64,000 bases of DNA from Photobacterium lipolyticum (GCF_003026475.1 NZ_PYMC01000001.1:579998-643997); one strand, 5' to 3'. Positions 9,811 through 19,151 are shown, numbered from the stretch's first letter. Notes: a model not told the origin generated them from the letters alone. Numbers and translations are program-made.

Positions 9811-10581
9811 CTAGAGGCTGACGTTAAAAAAGCGCGCCAACCATCCCTGCTCTTGGGTATCTTGCCTGTCACCGGTGCCTGAATACTGAATACGGGCATT
9901 TGAAATACGGGTCGAGGCAATGGTATTTTCCTGGCTGATATCATCCGGACGGATCGTGCCACTGACTCGGATATATTCATCACCCGTATTGAGGGTTAAC
10001 CACTTCTCGCCTCGAACCATCAGGTTGCCATTCGCCAGTACATCAATCACTTCAACCGAAATTGAACCCTTAATACTGTTGCTTTGATCGGCAGAGGTAC
10101 TACCGGCAAACTTATTGGCGTTCGCCACTTCATAAGAGAGATCGCGATCGCCTATCGTCAATGGCTTACCACCTAAAACCAGAGGATCCATCGATAAATC
10201 CGTTGATTTATCAAGATCGGCACTGGCACTCTTTTTAGCCTGGGTTTTCTCTTCTAACAATACCGTGACGATATCACCAATACCGCGAGGCTTCGTATCA
10301 TCATACAGATCTTGTGCCTGTGTCAGGCTAAACAATGAACCTGTTGCCGTTGCATAGTGCTCAGGCTTAGGTTGTGGTCGAACCGTATTCCAAGCCGGAT
10401 CGCCTGCCTGCGGATCTTCACGACGACGCAGCATATCAATCAAATCCGGACCTTGGTTGGTTGAACCTTCCACGGCATCAACCGATGTTGTCGCTTGGGC
10501 AACATCGGACTCTTCCGGGACCTGCTGCATAATTTCACAACCGGAAAGCATGATCGCCAGGCATACGATTAATTTTTTCAT
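9811..10581 (-). CDS. flgH: Flagellar L-ring lipoprotein FlgH
   Basis: A 256-residue outer-membrane L-ring subunit. The signal peptide [15 protein letters not shown] has a lipobox with Cys15 as the acylated residue. Typical FlgH motifs follow: [43 protein letters not shown] and ISGTIRP-like [11 protein letters not shown]. The 168-bp gap to flgI is longer than elsewhere in the operon but contains no gene. Confidence 0.95.
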   Translation of the reverse strand: MKKLIVCLAIMLSGCEIMQQVPEESDVAQATTSVDAVEGSTNQGPDLIDMLRRREDPQAGDPAWNTVRPQPKPEHYATATGSLFSLTQAQDLYDDTKPRGIGDIVTVLLEEKTQAKKSASADLDKSTDLSMDPLVLGGKPLTIGDRDLSYEVANANKFAGSTSADQSNSIKGSISVEVIDVLANGNLMVRGEKWLTLNTGDEYIRVSGTIRPDDISQENTIASTRISNARIQYSGTGDRQDTQEQGWLARFFNVSL

Positions 10582-10598
10582 ATTAATTTAGCTCCCAG

Positions 10599-11387
10599 TT
10601 ACAGCTGCTGGTTCACATAGCTCAGCATCTGATCAACGGTAGAAATAACTTTCGAGTTCATTTCATAGACCCGCTGCGCTTCAATCATGTTAACCAGCTC
10701 TTCGGTTACATTCACGTTTGACGTTTCCAGCATCGACTGACGGATCGCCCCCATTCCATCAAGACCCGGAACACCCTCTTGGGCATCACCACTTGCACCT
10801 GTTGGCAAGAACAGGTTCTGACCAATTGGTTCAAGGCCACCAGGATTAATGAAATCAACCGTAGTGATTTGTCCTAATACCTGATTTTCCTGCTGACCAC
10901 GAATTCGAGCTGACACTTCACCATCATTACCGACAGTGATGCCCACTGCATCCTCAGGCACAACAATTTCAGGTTGCAGCACGTAACCGGAGCCTGTTGT
11001 TACCAGCTGACCTTCGCCATTGACGGTGAACTGACCATTACGGGTATAACCCATGTTGCCGTCTGGTAAAAGGATCTGAAAGAAGCCATCGCCTTCAATC
11101 ATCATATCCATGGCGTTATTGGTCGTTTGGGTATTACCCTGGGTAAAGACCTTTTGTGTTGCCACTACTTTCGAACCCGCCCCCAGCATCAGGCCTGTGG
11201 GTAATTGGGTATCCTGCGATGATTGACCACCAGGCTGATTAATATTCTGGTAAAACAGATCTTCAAATACCGCACGGCTTTTCTTAAAGCCCACGGTCGA
11301 GGCATTCGCCAGGTTATTTGAAATGGTCGAGATATTGGTTTGCTGGGCGTCAAGACCGGTTTTACTTACCCACAAAGCTGGATGCAT
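10599..11387 (-). CDS. flgG: Flagellar distal rod protein FlgG
   Basis: A 262-residue distal rod protein. The N-terminus MHPALWVSKTGLDAQQTNIS with NNLANASTVGFKKSRAVFED is the flagellar rod motif. The C-terminus (SNVNVTEELVNMIEAQRVYE) is the rod/hook C-terminal helix. The length is the usual 260-262 residues. Second gene of the flgFGHIJ operon. Confidence 0.96.
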   Translation of the reverse strand: MHPALWVSKTGLDAQQTNISTISNNLANASTVGFKKSRAVFEDLFYQNINQPGGQSSQDTQLPTGLMLGAGSKVVATQKVFTQGNTQTTNNAMDMMIEGDGFFQILLPDGNMGYTRNGQFTVNGEGQLVTTGSGYVLQPEIVVPEDAVGITVGNDGEVSARIRGQQENQVLGQITTVDFINPGGLEPIGQNLFLPTGASGDAQEGVPGLDGMGAIRQSMLETSNVNVTEELVNMIEAQRVYEMNSKVISTVDQMLSYVNQQL

Positions 11388-11407
11388 ATTTGTTTCCTTT
11401 TATCGGA

Positions 11408-12157
11408 TTAGCCTAAACGCAGCAGGGAAGAAGACGCCTGGTCCATTTCTTCTGCAGTTTTCATTATCTTGACTTGCATTTCAAAATGACGCTGAAGATC
11501 AATCATACTGGTCATTTCCCCCACCGCATTGACATTGCTGCCTTCCAACGCCCCTTTCAGTAAGGTGACACCTGCGTCAGCATCAAATACCTGAGCCGGT
11601 GTTTTCGATTTGAACAGGCCATTGACGTCTTTATACAACTCACGATTATCCGGGCGTACTAACTTCAACCGATCGACGACTTCCATCGCTTCCGGTGGCG
11701 CCCCTTGGGGTAATACCGAAATCGTACCATCGTTGCCGACTTCAATTTTGCTGATTGGGAGAGGGATAAAGATCGGACCGCCATTTTCACCCAGCATCAG
11801 ATTGCCGTTGCTGTTTTGCAGCATCCCGGTTTGGTCTATTTTCAAGTGGCCAGCACGGGTATAGGCTTCCTGGCCAGAGGCATCTAATACCGCAAGCCAA
11901 CCATCACCTTCAACGGTGACATCAAGGTCGCGCCCGGTTGTCATAACGGAACCTTGTGAAAAATCTTGCCCGGGACGCTCTGTCATCGCAAAAACCCGAG
12001 ATGGCAAACCTTCGCCGTATGCCTGCATACTACGCGCTTGCTCCAGATCAGCTCGAAACCCCGTTGTTCTCACGTTGGCAAGATTGTTGGCATGTAACTG
12101 CATACCATACATGTCTTGCTTGGCACCACTCATGGCTAAATACAGCGCACGATCCAT
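11408..12157 (-). CDS. flgF: Flagellar proximal rod protein FlgF
   Basis: A 249-residue rod protein. It starts MDRALYLAMSGAKQDMYGMQ with the rod motif ANNLANVRTTGFRADLEQAR and ends with the FlgF/G C-terminal helix (SNVNAVGEMTSMIDLQRHFE). A clear sigma-54 promoter upstream and a terminator after flgE make it the first gene of a separate operon. Confidence 0.95.
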   Translation of the reverse strand: MDRALYLAMSGAKQDMYGMQLHANNLANVRTTGFRADLEQARSMQAYGEGLPSRVFAMTERPGQDFSQGSVMTTGRDLDVTVEGDGWLAVLDASGQEAYTRAGHLKIDQTGMLQNSNGNLMLGENGGPIFIPLPISKIEVGNDGTISVLPQGAPPEAMEVVDRLKLVRPDNRELYKDVNGLFKSKTPAQVFDADAGVTLLKGALEGSNVNAVGEMTSMIDLQRHFEMQVKIMKTAEEMDQASSSLLRLG

Positions 12158-12189
12158 TATGACTCTCCCATCTCAACCTCATGGGATTA

Positions 12190-12205
12190 AGCAATAAGTG
12201 TGCCA
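12190..12205 (-). promoter_or_regulatory. Sigma-54 promoter of flgFGHIJ
   Basis: Minus strand TGGCACA-CTTA-TTGCT, a full match to the -24/-12 consensus, about 33 bp upstream of the flgF ATG. Confidence 0.85.
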
Positions 12206-12299
12206 CTGATGTAAACTTCATATTAATCAATATATTGAAAATGCATGGACGTGAGGAGGAAGTCTGAAAAGACAATTTTATGACGGATAGGAACAAAAT

Positions 12300-12324
12300 T
12301 TGCCGCCTTATGGCCAGGCGGCAA
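12300..12324 (-). terminator. Terminator between flgE and flgF
   Basis: Arms TTGCCGCCT and AGGCGGCAA (10-bp stem) followed on the minus strand by ATTTT. It lies 25 bp beyond the flgE stop and ahead of the flgF promoter, separating flgBCDE from flgFGHIJ. Confidence 0.75.
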
Positions 12325-12349
12325 GCTGTTTTATGGTGCGAAGGCCAGT

Positions 12350-13735
12350 TTATCGGATTTGCAGGATAGTCTGTTGTAGCTGGTTATCCACCTCTAGGGC
12401 TCGGGAGTTGGCCTGGAAGTTACGCTGAGCGGTAATAAGATCAACCAGCTCCTGAGTCATATCGATATTAGACTGTTCCAGCGTACCACTTTTAACGGCA
12501 CCGAACGCGCCCTGGCTGGCTTCACCCCAGATAGCCGAACCAGAATCCTGGCTTGTTACCCACTGCGTTCCGCCTTTAGATACCAGCCCCTGCTCGTTAG
12601 GAACGCGTACCATACCCACTCGGCCCAAAGTCACGTTTTCACCGTTACTGTAGGTGGCAACGATAGAGCCTTTAGAATCGATATCCACCTTGGCCAGATA
12701 ACCTGTGGTCGCACCATCTTCGCTGAAACGACGCATTTCAAACGGGGCTGCATACTGGGTTGGTTCATCAAAATTGATATTTAAGGTCTGGGTATCATCC
12801 GCACCATTCAGTTCGAGCCCAGCACCGCCTTCACCTTTCCCCAAGCTCTGGGTCACGATTTTCTGGCCATTATTAACCGACTTCACAGACCCATCGGTAT
12901 TAAACTCAATATAGGTACCAATATGACCACTACTATCAGGTGCATTTGCTGCGCCTGTTGCTACTTCACCATCACCTTCTGGTGTGGTATTAACACTAAC
13001 TGGTTTTTCACCGGTGGCATCCGTTACTGTATAGAAAGCAGCCCAGCGATTTGGAACACTATTCGTTGCTCCCTCTGCTCCCTCTGGCGTAGAACCCGCA
13101 TCTTTAACGTAATAGGTCGTCATTTTATATGGCTGACCGAGTGAATCATACATTGTCACAGATGTTGATTTGTTATAGGTATCTGAATCGTTAAAATCAA
13201 ATTTCTGTGCATCTTTTGCTTCACCTGCTGCAGGTAAATTAACACCAATATCGATGTTTTTAGAAGCTCGAGGCTGACCAAACTGATCCGGTACCTTCAG
13301 CGCCTGTGATTCGTAAGACATCACCTGATCCGTTTCCTGATCGACGCCGTAACCCAACAAGTATTGACCTTCGGAGTTGACGATCTGGTTCTCTTTATTC
13401 AGGTGAAAAGCACCATTACGTGTCAGGCTGTTATTCTGAGGTTGCAGCTTGTCATCAGCCACCGCAAAGAAACCGCTACCAGAGATACGGAGATCCATCG
13501 GATTGTTAGTGTAGATACTCGAACCCTCATGGAACTGCTGCGCAACAACAGAAGTCTGTACACCACCACCGGTCGTGGTCTTGGCATTTGAAAAAATTGA
13601 GCTAGAGTACACGTCGCCAAATTCAGCACGCGATTCTTTAAATCCGTAGGTATTGGAGTTAGCAATGTTGTTACTCGTGGTGTTCAGATCTTTCTGTGAT
13701 GCACCAATACCGCTCAATGAAATATTAAATCCCAT
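12350..13735 (-). CDS. flgE: Flagellar hook protein FlgE
   Basis: A 461-residue hook subunit. The N-terminus MGFNISLSGIGASQKDLNTT with SNNIANSNTYGFKESRAEFG is the rod/hook motif. The C-terminus (SNIDMTQELVDLITAQRNFQ, then NQLQQTILQIR) is the conserved hook C-terminus. The middle (about 150-330) holds the exposed D1/D2 domains and contains acidic, Gly-rich loops. Last gene of flgBCDE. Confidence 0.95.
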   Translation of the reverse strand: MGFNISLSGIGASQKDLNTTSNNIANSNTYGFKESRAEFGDVYSSSIFSNAKTTTGGGVQTSVVAQQFHEGSSIYTNNPMDLRISGSGFFAVADDKLQPQNNSLTRNGAFHLNKENQIVNSEGQYLLGYGVDQETDQVMSYESQALKVPDQFGQPRASKNIDIGVNLPAAGEAKDAQKFDFNDSDTYNKSTSVTMYDSLGQPYKMTTYYVKDAGSTPEGAEGATNSVPNRWAAFYTVTDATGEKPVSVNTTPEGDGEVATGAANAPDSSGHIGTYIEFNTDGSVKSVNNGQKIVTQSLGKGEGGAGLELNGADDTQTLNINFDEPTQYAAPFEMRRFSEDGATTGYLAKVDIDSKGSIVATYSNGENVTLGRVGMVRVPNEQGLVSKGGTQWVTSQDSGSAIWGEASQGAFGAVKSGTLEQSNIDMTQELVDLITAQRNFQANSRALEVDNQLQQTILQIR

Positions 13736-13758
13736 GTTCTGAATCTCCTAATACCTGT

Positions 13759-14475
13759 TTAGACCTTGCCAACTTCTAACACTTCAGCAAGTTTAAATGG
13801 CGAGTCAAAGCCCGCGAGGTTAAGCATGACATTGCCGTCACCATTACCAAGCAACACACTGTTGACATTCGCGTAGGTAGACACATCAAATTCTTGGTTT
13901 TTACCGTTAACTAAACCAGCCACTTTCAATTTATAGCGGCCTTCCGGCAACTGATTGCCATTTTCATCGGTACCATCCCACTCAAGGCGATGTTCGCCTG
14001 GAGGCTTGGCACCAAGATCAAACGATTTAATCAACTGACCCTGTTCATTTTCAACTCGCACCAGCGTGTTATTAAGCGCTTGAGGCAACTTAACCATGCC
14101 GGTAATACCACCGTCAGCTTGCTTCACACCGGTGGTACTTGGGATCAAAACATCACGCCCGACCAATGAAGACGCTTGCAGTGCCTGGTTTGACGTCATG
14201 GCAGAGTTTAAGCTGCCAAACTGTTCATTCATCTTGGTGATACCGTCTACCGTGGCAAACGATGCCATCTGGGCGATCATCTGATCATTACCCACCGGTT
14301 TAAACGGATCTTGCTGGGCAAGCTGCTTGGTCAGTAACGACAGAAAATCTTCTTGTTTGAGCTCGTTCTGACCCGTTACTTTTGACTGCGATTCTTGCAG
14401 CTTTTTCTCTTGCATCCCCTTGAGTTGATCAAGGTAGGACAAGTTGCTTTGACCTGTGCCTTTAATACCGGTCAT
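13759..14475 (-). CDS. flgD: Hook assembly (hook cap) protein FlgD
   Basis: A 238-residue hook cap scaffold. N-terminal FlgD motif: LKQEDFLSLLTKQLAQQDPF, then NDQMIAQMASFATVDGITKM. The C-terminal half has the FlgD Ig/Tudor fold (WDGTDENGNQLPEGRYKLKV). Lies between flgC and flgE. Confidence 0.95.
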   Translation of the reverse strand: MTGIKGTGQSNLSYLDQLKGMQEKKLQESQSKVTGQNELKQEDFLSLLTKQLAQQDPFKPVGNDQMIAQMASFATVDGITKMNEQFGSLNSAMTSNQALQASSLVGRDVLIPSTTGVKQADGGITGMVKLPQALNNTLVRVENEQGQLIKSFDLGAKPPGEHRLEWDGTDENGNQLPEGRYKLKVAGLVNGKNQEFDVSTYANVNSVLLGNGDGNVMLNLAGFDSPFKLAEVLEVGKV

Positions 14476-14494
14476 AACAGTGACTCCTTAACCC

Positions 14495-14911
14495 TTATTT
14501 ACCCATCTTCAGCGTACTCATCAGCATCTGCTTACTTGCATCAGCGACTTGAACATTGCTCTGATAGGAACGAGACGCCGAAATCATGTTGGCCATTTCT
14601 TCCATCACGTTGACGTTAGGTTTGTAAATATAACCTTCCGCATTCGCCATTGGATGTTGCGGGTTATATTCCGCACGAAGTGGTTTCTGGCTTTCAACAA
14701 TACCTTTGACCTGTACCGGTACACTTTCCTGGCGCTGAGCACCTGCATTTTGCAGTGCCGCGGCAAAGATCGGATGACGCGCTTTATAAGTTTCTTTCGC
14801 AGAACTACTGACGCTATTGGCGTTAGCAAGGTTACTTGAAGTGGTATTCAGACGAATTGATTCTGCGCTCATGGCAGATCCTGTCACATTAAACACATTA
14901 AACAGGCTCAT
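14495..14911 (-). CDS. flgC: Flagellar proximal rod protein FlgC
   Basis: A 138-residue rod protein with N-terminal motif NTTSSNLANANSVSSS and C-terminal MEEMANMISASRSYQSNVQV, the standard FlgC termini and length. Follows flgB after 3 bp, so translation is probably coupled. Confidence 0.95.
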   Translation of the reverse strand: MSLFNVFNVTGSAMSAESIRLNTTSSNLANANSVSSSAKETYKARHPIFAAALQNAGAQRQESVPVQVKGIVESQKPLRAEYNPQHPMANAEGYIYKPNVNVMEEMANMISASRSYQSNVQVADASKQMLMSTLKMGK

Positions 14912-14914
14912 CGA

Positions 14915-15310
14915 TTACTCCCCTCTCAGTGCCTTGCTCAGATTCTGGAATTTAGAACCTAAAAAATCCAGTGATGCCTGGTATTCCAGCGAATTTTGCA
15001 TAAACAGATTTTGCTCTAATTGCGCATCAACCGTATTACCATCACCAGTATCAGGCTGGGTCGGAACACGGTACATCTGCTCACCCATAATTTTTGTAGA
15101 GGCAGAGATATGCCGCCCATCGGTTCGGCTCAGGCCAATGTTTGCCCCTGATGTTGCCGCTTTTAATGCGCGATCAAAGTCCATATCTTTTGCTTTATAT
15201 CCCGGAGTATTAGCATTCGCTATGTTGCTCGCCAAGGTTTCAGCACGCTTACCGCGTACGCCAACCGTATGCTGATGAACACCTAGCGCTTTATCAAAAG
15301 AAATGGACAT
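14915..15310 (-). CDS. flgB: Flagellar proximal rod protein FlgB
   Basis: A 131-residue rod protein. The start at 15310 (MSISFDKALGVHQHTVGVRG) is selected because GGAGG lies just upstream; the longer frame to 15346 would overlap the sigma-54 promoter. Rod motif LASNIANANTPGYKAKDMDF is present. First gene of flgBCDE. Confidence 0.95.
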   Translation of the reverse strand: MSISFDKALGVHQHTVGVRGKRAETLASNIANANTPGYKAKDMDFDRALKAATSGANIGLSRTDGRHISASTKIMGEQMYRVPTQPDTGDGNTVDAQLEQNLFMQNSLEYQASLDFLGSKFQNLSKALRGE

Positions 15311-15341
15311 ACTTGCCTCCAAAATAACTTGATATATGTTT

Positions 15342-15358
15342 AGCAATTACAGTGCCAA
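15342..15358 (-). promoter_or_regulatory. Sigma-54 promoter of flgBCDE
   Basis: Minus strand TTGGCACTGTAATTGCT, a full -24/-12 match, about 32 bp upstream of the flgB start. Confidence 0.87.
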
Positions 15359-15385
15359 GTTTTATTTTAAAGGAGGATAGTCAGG

Positions 15386-15534
15386 GTTTGGGGCGAGGTA
15401 GAGAGTAGAGAGTAGAGAGTAGAGAGTAGAGAGTAGAGAGTAGAGAGTAGAGAGTAGAGAGAGTTTGAACTTTAGCGGCTGGATGCCAAGTTTCGAGGTA
15501 CTAGGCTCTTTTCCCGAACCTAGTACCTCGCATC
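15386..15534. repeat. CTAG/CGAG-rich intergenic repeat element, copy A3, with heptamer array
   Basis: Nine perfect tandem copies of the heptamer GTAGAGA occupy 15398-15460. They are followed by family words (GAGGTACTAGGCTC, ACCTAGTACCTCG), the last two forming an inverted pair around TTTTCCCG. The element abuts the cheR stop codon. Simple tandem repeats of this kind are prone to slippage. Confidence 0.85.
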
Positions 15535-15535
15535 T

Positions 15536-16366
15536 TTACTTTAATTTATAGATAATCCCAGGATTACAGCGGATCATCTCAAATTTATCCGTTAGCCCCG
15601 TCAGCGATTCAGATGCCCCTAAGAACAAATACCCGCCTGGATTTAAACTGGCGGCCATTTGGTTAAGCACCTTAGCCTTCATCTCAGGAGAGAAATAAAT
15701 CAATACGTTACGGCAGAAGATAACATCAAACTTACCCAGTAATGCATAGCTGTCCTTTAAGTTTTGCGGACGGAAGCTGACCAGGCGTTTCACTTTGTCA
15801 TTTACCCGCATACGACCATCGCCATTATCTTCAAAGAAAATACGGCGCCGCTCCGGCGACAGGCCCCGACTCAGTGCCAGATTGTCATAAGCACCAGCAC
15901 GACAGGTATCTAACATGGTTTGGGAAATATCTGTTGCTGTGATCTGCACACCTGTAGGCAACATTCCCGGACGACGGTTCTGAGTTTCCAGTGTTGTCAT
16001 TGCAATAGAATAGGGTTCCTGGCCCGAAGAGCTCGCCGATGACCAAATCTTGATCGGACGTTTATTCGCGGCTAACTCCGGCAAAATTTTATCGGCCAGA
16101 ACAGTGTACGGATAGGAATCCCTAAACCATAACGTTTCATTGGTTGTCATAGCATCAACAGCGGCGACACGCAGATCTCGATTTCGACCACTGATCACTA
16201 CTTGCAGTAATTCAGATAGAGATGATAGCGAAAATCGGCTGACTAATGGACTCAGGCGGCTCCGCACCAAGTACTGTTTACTATCGCCAAGTACAATACC
16301 GCATTGAGCTTCCAAAAAACGGCAGAAATCTCGGTATTCTTGGTCCTTTATTGTTATAGCTGTCAT
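15536..16366 (-). CDS. cheR: Chemotaxis protein methyltransferase CheR
   Basis: A 276-residue enzyme that methylates glutamates of chemoreceptors with S-adenosylmethionine. The N-terminal helical domain (1-75) is followed by the methyltransferase domain with SAM loop IWSSASSSGQEPYSIAMTT (about 107-125), TATDIS and FDVIFCRNVLIYFS. Located 13 bp downstream of cheV and just upstream of flgB, the usual vibrio order. Confidence 0.95.
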   Translation of the reverse strand: MTAITIKDQEYRDFCRFLEAQCGIVLGDSKQYLVRSRLSPLVSRFSLSSLSELLQVVISGRNRDLRVAAVDAMTTNETLWFRDSYPYTVLADKILPELAANKRPIKIWSSASSSGQEPYSIAMTTLETQNRRPGMLPTGVQITATDISQTMLDTCRAGAYDNLALSRGLSPERRRIFFEDNGDGRMRVNDKVKRLVSFRPQNLKDSYALLGKFDVIFCRNVLIYFSPEMKAKVLNQMAASLNPGGYLFLGASESLTGLTDKFEMIRCNPGIIYKLK

Positions 16367-16379
16367 CTACTACTCTTTG

Positions 16380-17303
16380 TCAGGATTTTTCAGGCATCGC
16401 AGCTTTAACAGCAGCTCCCAACTCATCTGGGTTAAATTTAGGAATAAATGCGTTTGCACCGACACGCTCAACCATTGCCTGGTTAAATACTCCACTCAGG
16501 GATGTGTGTAGGATAACATGTAAATCTTTTAAGTTAGCATTGTTACGTATTTCAGCCGTCAGTGTATAGCCATCCATTTCTGGCATTTCTATATCTGAAA
16601 TCACCAGAGCAAGCTGATCATAAATACTGCCTTCCTTTGCCATATCCTTCAGTTTATTGATAGCTTCTTTACCATCTTTCACTAAGACACACTCACAGCC
16701 AATGGCTTCAATCGCTCGCTGCACCTGTTTGCGTGCAACGCTGGAGTCATCGGCAACCAATACACGGCGGATCTCAGGCGAGTCACTGACTAACTCTTCA
16801 AGCACTGTACCAGTAATATCGGTATTGACTGGCGAAATTTCATCAAGGATTTTTTCTACATCCAGAATTTCAACCAGTTCGTTATCAATCTCGGTTACCG
16901 CCGTCAGGTAGTTTGCTTTACCCGTTCCTTTTGGTGGCGGCAAAATCGACTCCCAGTTCATGTTGACAATCCGCTCAACAGAAGTAACTAAGAAGCCCTG
17001 AATAGAGCGGTTGAACTCAGAAATAATAACAAAACAGTTATCAAGATCATCAATCGGACGACCACCTGTCGCCAGACTCATATCAATCACAGAGATCGTC
17101 TGACCACGAATATGCGCGATCCCTTTCACCAATGGATGCAAATTTGGCATAGACGTCAATTTCGGGCACTGTAGTACCTCTTTCACCTTAAAGACGTTTA
17201 TTCCATAGCGCTGGCGCCTGTTGAGTCTGAATGTCAGAAGTTCCAGACGATTTTGACCAACGAGCTGGGTGCGCTGATTCACCGAATCAAGTATCCCGGT
17301 CAT
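16380..17303 (-). CDS. cheV: Chemotaxis coupling protein CheV
   Basis: A 307-residue CheW-receiver fusion. The CheW domain (about 15-160, with HIRGQTISVIDMSLATGG) couples receptors to CheA. The receiver domain (about 178-305) has the acidic pair Asp185/Asp186 and phosphoacceptor Asp237 (LVISDIEMPEMDGYT). First gene of the cheVR unit and divergent from flgA. Confidence 0.95.
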   Translation of the reverse strand: MTGILDSVNQRTQLVGQNRLELLTFRLNRRQRYGINVFKVKEVLQCPKLTSMPNLHPLVKGIAHIRGQTISVIDMSLATGGRPIDDLDNCFVIISEFNRSIQGFLVTSVERIVNMNWESILPPPKGTGKANYLTAVTEIDNELVEILDVEKILDEISPVNTDITGTVLEELVSDSPEIRRVLVADDSSVARKQVQRAIEAIGCECVLVKDGKEAINKLKDMAKEGSIYDQLALVISDIEMPEMDGYTLTAEIRNNANLKDLHVILHTSLSGVFNQAMVERVGANAFIPKFNPDELGAAVKAAMPEKS

Positions 17304-17431
17304 AAGGTGACTCCATGTTATGTATTTTTATATTTAGTAAAGTGAAGACAAGAAATCTCACCTGTAATCACATACTATGAGCATTAAGCCTAACTATTGT
17401 AACCTCATAGACTGTTAAAAAGAGTAAAATC

Positions 17432-18139
17432 GTGAGCCAAAGAACACATTTAAAACTCTTCACATTGATCTTCGGCCTGTTACCGATTTTCTTTAGCACT
17501 ATTCTTTTCGCAGCACCGCATACTGTACTTGAGACGGTACGGAGTGCTGCAAAAGATCATGTCGCACAAATCATTCAAAAACCAGCAAAGGGACAACTCA
17601 ATATTACCGCTTCGCCATTAGACTCCCGGCTAAGACTATCACAATGCTCTGCCTTACTGGAAAGCTCTATTCCAGGTAAGCAGTCACTCTCTGGTAATAT
17701 CACGGTATTAGTTCGTTGCTCCCCGGAAGGCTGGCAAGTTTATGTCCCTGTTAAAGTACAACTATTACTGCCACGAGTTGTTGCCGCCAAGCCGCTGGCA
17801 CGCGGTACTTTACTCACAGCCTCGCATTTGAGCGTTATGTTGGTGGAAAGCCGTTTTCAGCGGGGAATTGTCTTTGAGCACCCTTCTGAAATTATTGGTT
17901 CAACCGTAAAACGTACCGTTAACATGGGCGAAGCCGTACAAGGCGGGGATATCTGTCTGGTTTGCCGAAACGACACTGTGATGATTAAAGCAAGTGGGGG
18001 GGGCTTAAATATTGTGACAAAGGGTACCGCTTTAACGGATGGTTCGCTGGGTGAACAAGTCCGGGTGCAAAATAGTCAATCGAAACGTATCATTGATGGT
18101 ATTATAACCGGGGTTGGTGAAGTAACCGTTAATTTTTAA
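17432..18139 (+). CDS. flgA: Flagellar P-ring chaperone FlgA
   Basis: A 235-residue periplasmic chaperone for P-ring assembly. It has a GTG start, an N-terminal signal peptide (hydrophobic 10-27, ending FAA), and a C-terminal SAF/FlgA domain (LARGTLLTASHLSVMLVE through VRVQNSQSKRIIDGIITGVG). Divergent from cheV and 74 bp upstream of flgM. Confidence 0.92.
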   Translation: MSQRTHLKLFTLIFGLLPIFFSTILFAAPHTVLETVRSAAKDHVAQIIQKPAKGQLNITASPLDSRLRLSQCSALLESSIPGKQSLSGNITVLVRCSPEGWQVYVPVKVQLLLPRVVAAKPLARGTLLTASHLSVMLVESRFQRGIVFEHPSEIIGSTVKRTVNMGEAVQGGDICLVCRNDTVMIKASGGGLNIVTKGTALTDGSLGEQVRVQNSQSKRIIDGIITGVGEVTVNF

Positions 18140-18147
18140 AAAAATGC

Positions 18148-18175
18148 TAAAGTTATTAGACCAACCAGCCGATAG
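18148..18175 (+). promoter_or_regulatory. Sigma-28-like promoter of flgM
   Basis: TAAAGTTA and GCCGATAG match the FliA -35 and -10 elements well, but the spacer is 12 bp rather than 11. It lies 38 bp upstream of the flgM ATG. FliA-dependent transcription of flgM is known in vibrios and enterics. Confidence 0.6.
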
Positions 18176-18213
18176 TATGGCTGTCTCTAGTTTATTGTTC
18201 AAAGGCTAAATTT

Positions 18214-18534
18214 ATGGCAAGTATTGATCAACTACGTTCCGGTCAGCCTATGGCAACGGCACGCAGTAATCAGAACAACGTGTCAAACTCATCATCAGGA
18301 GCTTCGGGGGCTAAACCTTCTGTGGCACCGCGAGGGCAGCATGACGCCGTGTCGCTAAGTTCGCAAGGTAAAGCGGTTGGGCAAATTCATCAGCAGCTTG
18401 CTGCTGAGCCAAGCTTTGACAGTGCAAAAGTCTCGGCAATTAAAGAAGCTATCGCTAGCGGTGCTTATATTGTTGATGCTGACAAGCTGGCATCTAACAT
18501 GATGAAATTTGAAGATGAGCTGCGTGGGCTGTAA
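18214..18534 (+). CDS. flgM: Anti-sigma-28 factor FlgM
   Basis: A 106-residue FlgM that binds FliA until the hook-basal body is finished, then is exported. It begins with the FlgM motif MASIDQLRSGQPMATARSNQ, has a Ser/Gly/Pro-rich disordered N-terminal half, and ends with the sigma-binding helices (SAKVSAIKEAIASGAYIVDA, then KLASNMMKFEDELRGL). Confidence 0.93.
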   Translation: MASIDQLRSGQPMATARSNQNNVSNSSSGASGAKPSVAPRGQHDAVSLSSQGKAVGQIHQQLAAEPSFDSAKVSAIKEAIASGAYIVDADKLASNMMKFEDELRGL

Positions 18535-18590
18535 AACTGCCCATCGCTCTCTTTTTTATTTGTTTGCCGACTGCAACCAGTGAGAACGTG

Positions 18591-19019
18591 ATGTCCCAGA
18601 GCATAGAGCAATTACTAGAACTTCAGCACGCGACGTTAATCTCACTCTCACGTCTGCTCGAACAAGAGAAAGGTGCCATTGTTAACCGCCAATCAGTCGA
18701 AATTGATCGTCTGGCTAAAGACAAACTCGCACTGATTAATCAGATCCAACAACAAGATCACCTCATTGCCAGCCATGCTCATCGCCAACAATTAGTTGAT
18801 AACCCAGAACTTGTGCAAAAAGTCGAACAAATAAAAGTGATTGTTTCTCGCTGTAAGGAATGTAATACCGTCAATGGTGAAGCGCTGCAGCGCGCGCAAC
18901 TCAGCTTCCACAAACTCAATAACTTATTTCAGCAAAGCCGTGGCAAGCAGCAGATGACCTATAACAGTGAAGGTGTTGCACAGAATATCCGCTCTTTAGG
19001 GACGAATATAAAGGCCTAG
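18591..19019 (+). CDS. flgN: Flagellar export chaperone FlgN
   Basis: A 142-residue helical chaperone for FlgK and FlgL. The start at the ATG at 18591 (MSQSIEQLLELQHATLISLS) is preferred over an upstream TTG. Predicted long coiled-coil helices cover most of the protein. Downstream of flgM. The stop codon TAG (19017-19019) lies inside the first unit of a tandem CTAGATA array, so repeat A4 appears to have replaced the original 3' end. Confidence 0.88.
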   Translation: MSQSIEQLLELQHATLISLSRLLEQEKGAIVNRQSVEIDRLAKDKLALINQIQQQDHLIASHAHRQQLVDNPELVQKVEQIKVIVSRCKECNTVNGEALQRAQLSFHKLNNLFQQSRGKQQMTYNSEGVAQNIRSLGTNIKA

Positions 19020-19139
19020 ATACTAGATACTAGATACTAGGTTCTAGGTTCTAGGTTCTAGGTTCTAGGTAGAACAAAACATCACTTCTTAGTCAAAATA
19101 ATGCCTTTTCTTTTCCTAGCCCCTCGTAGACTCGTTTCT
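19014..19139. repeat. CTAG/CGAG-rich intergenic repeat element, copy A4, with heptamer array
   Basis: Heptamers CTAGATA (three), CTAGGTT (four) and CTAGGTA (one) run in tandem from 19016 to 19071, followed by family words (CCTAGCCCCTCGTAGACTCG). The array overlaps the flgN stop codon and the element ends near the flgP stop, between convergent genes. Confidence 0.85.
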
Positions 19140-19151
19140 CTACTGTATAAC

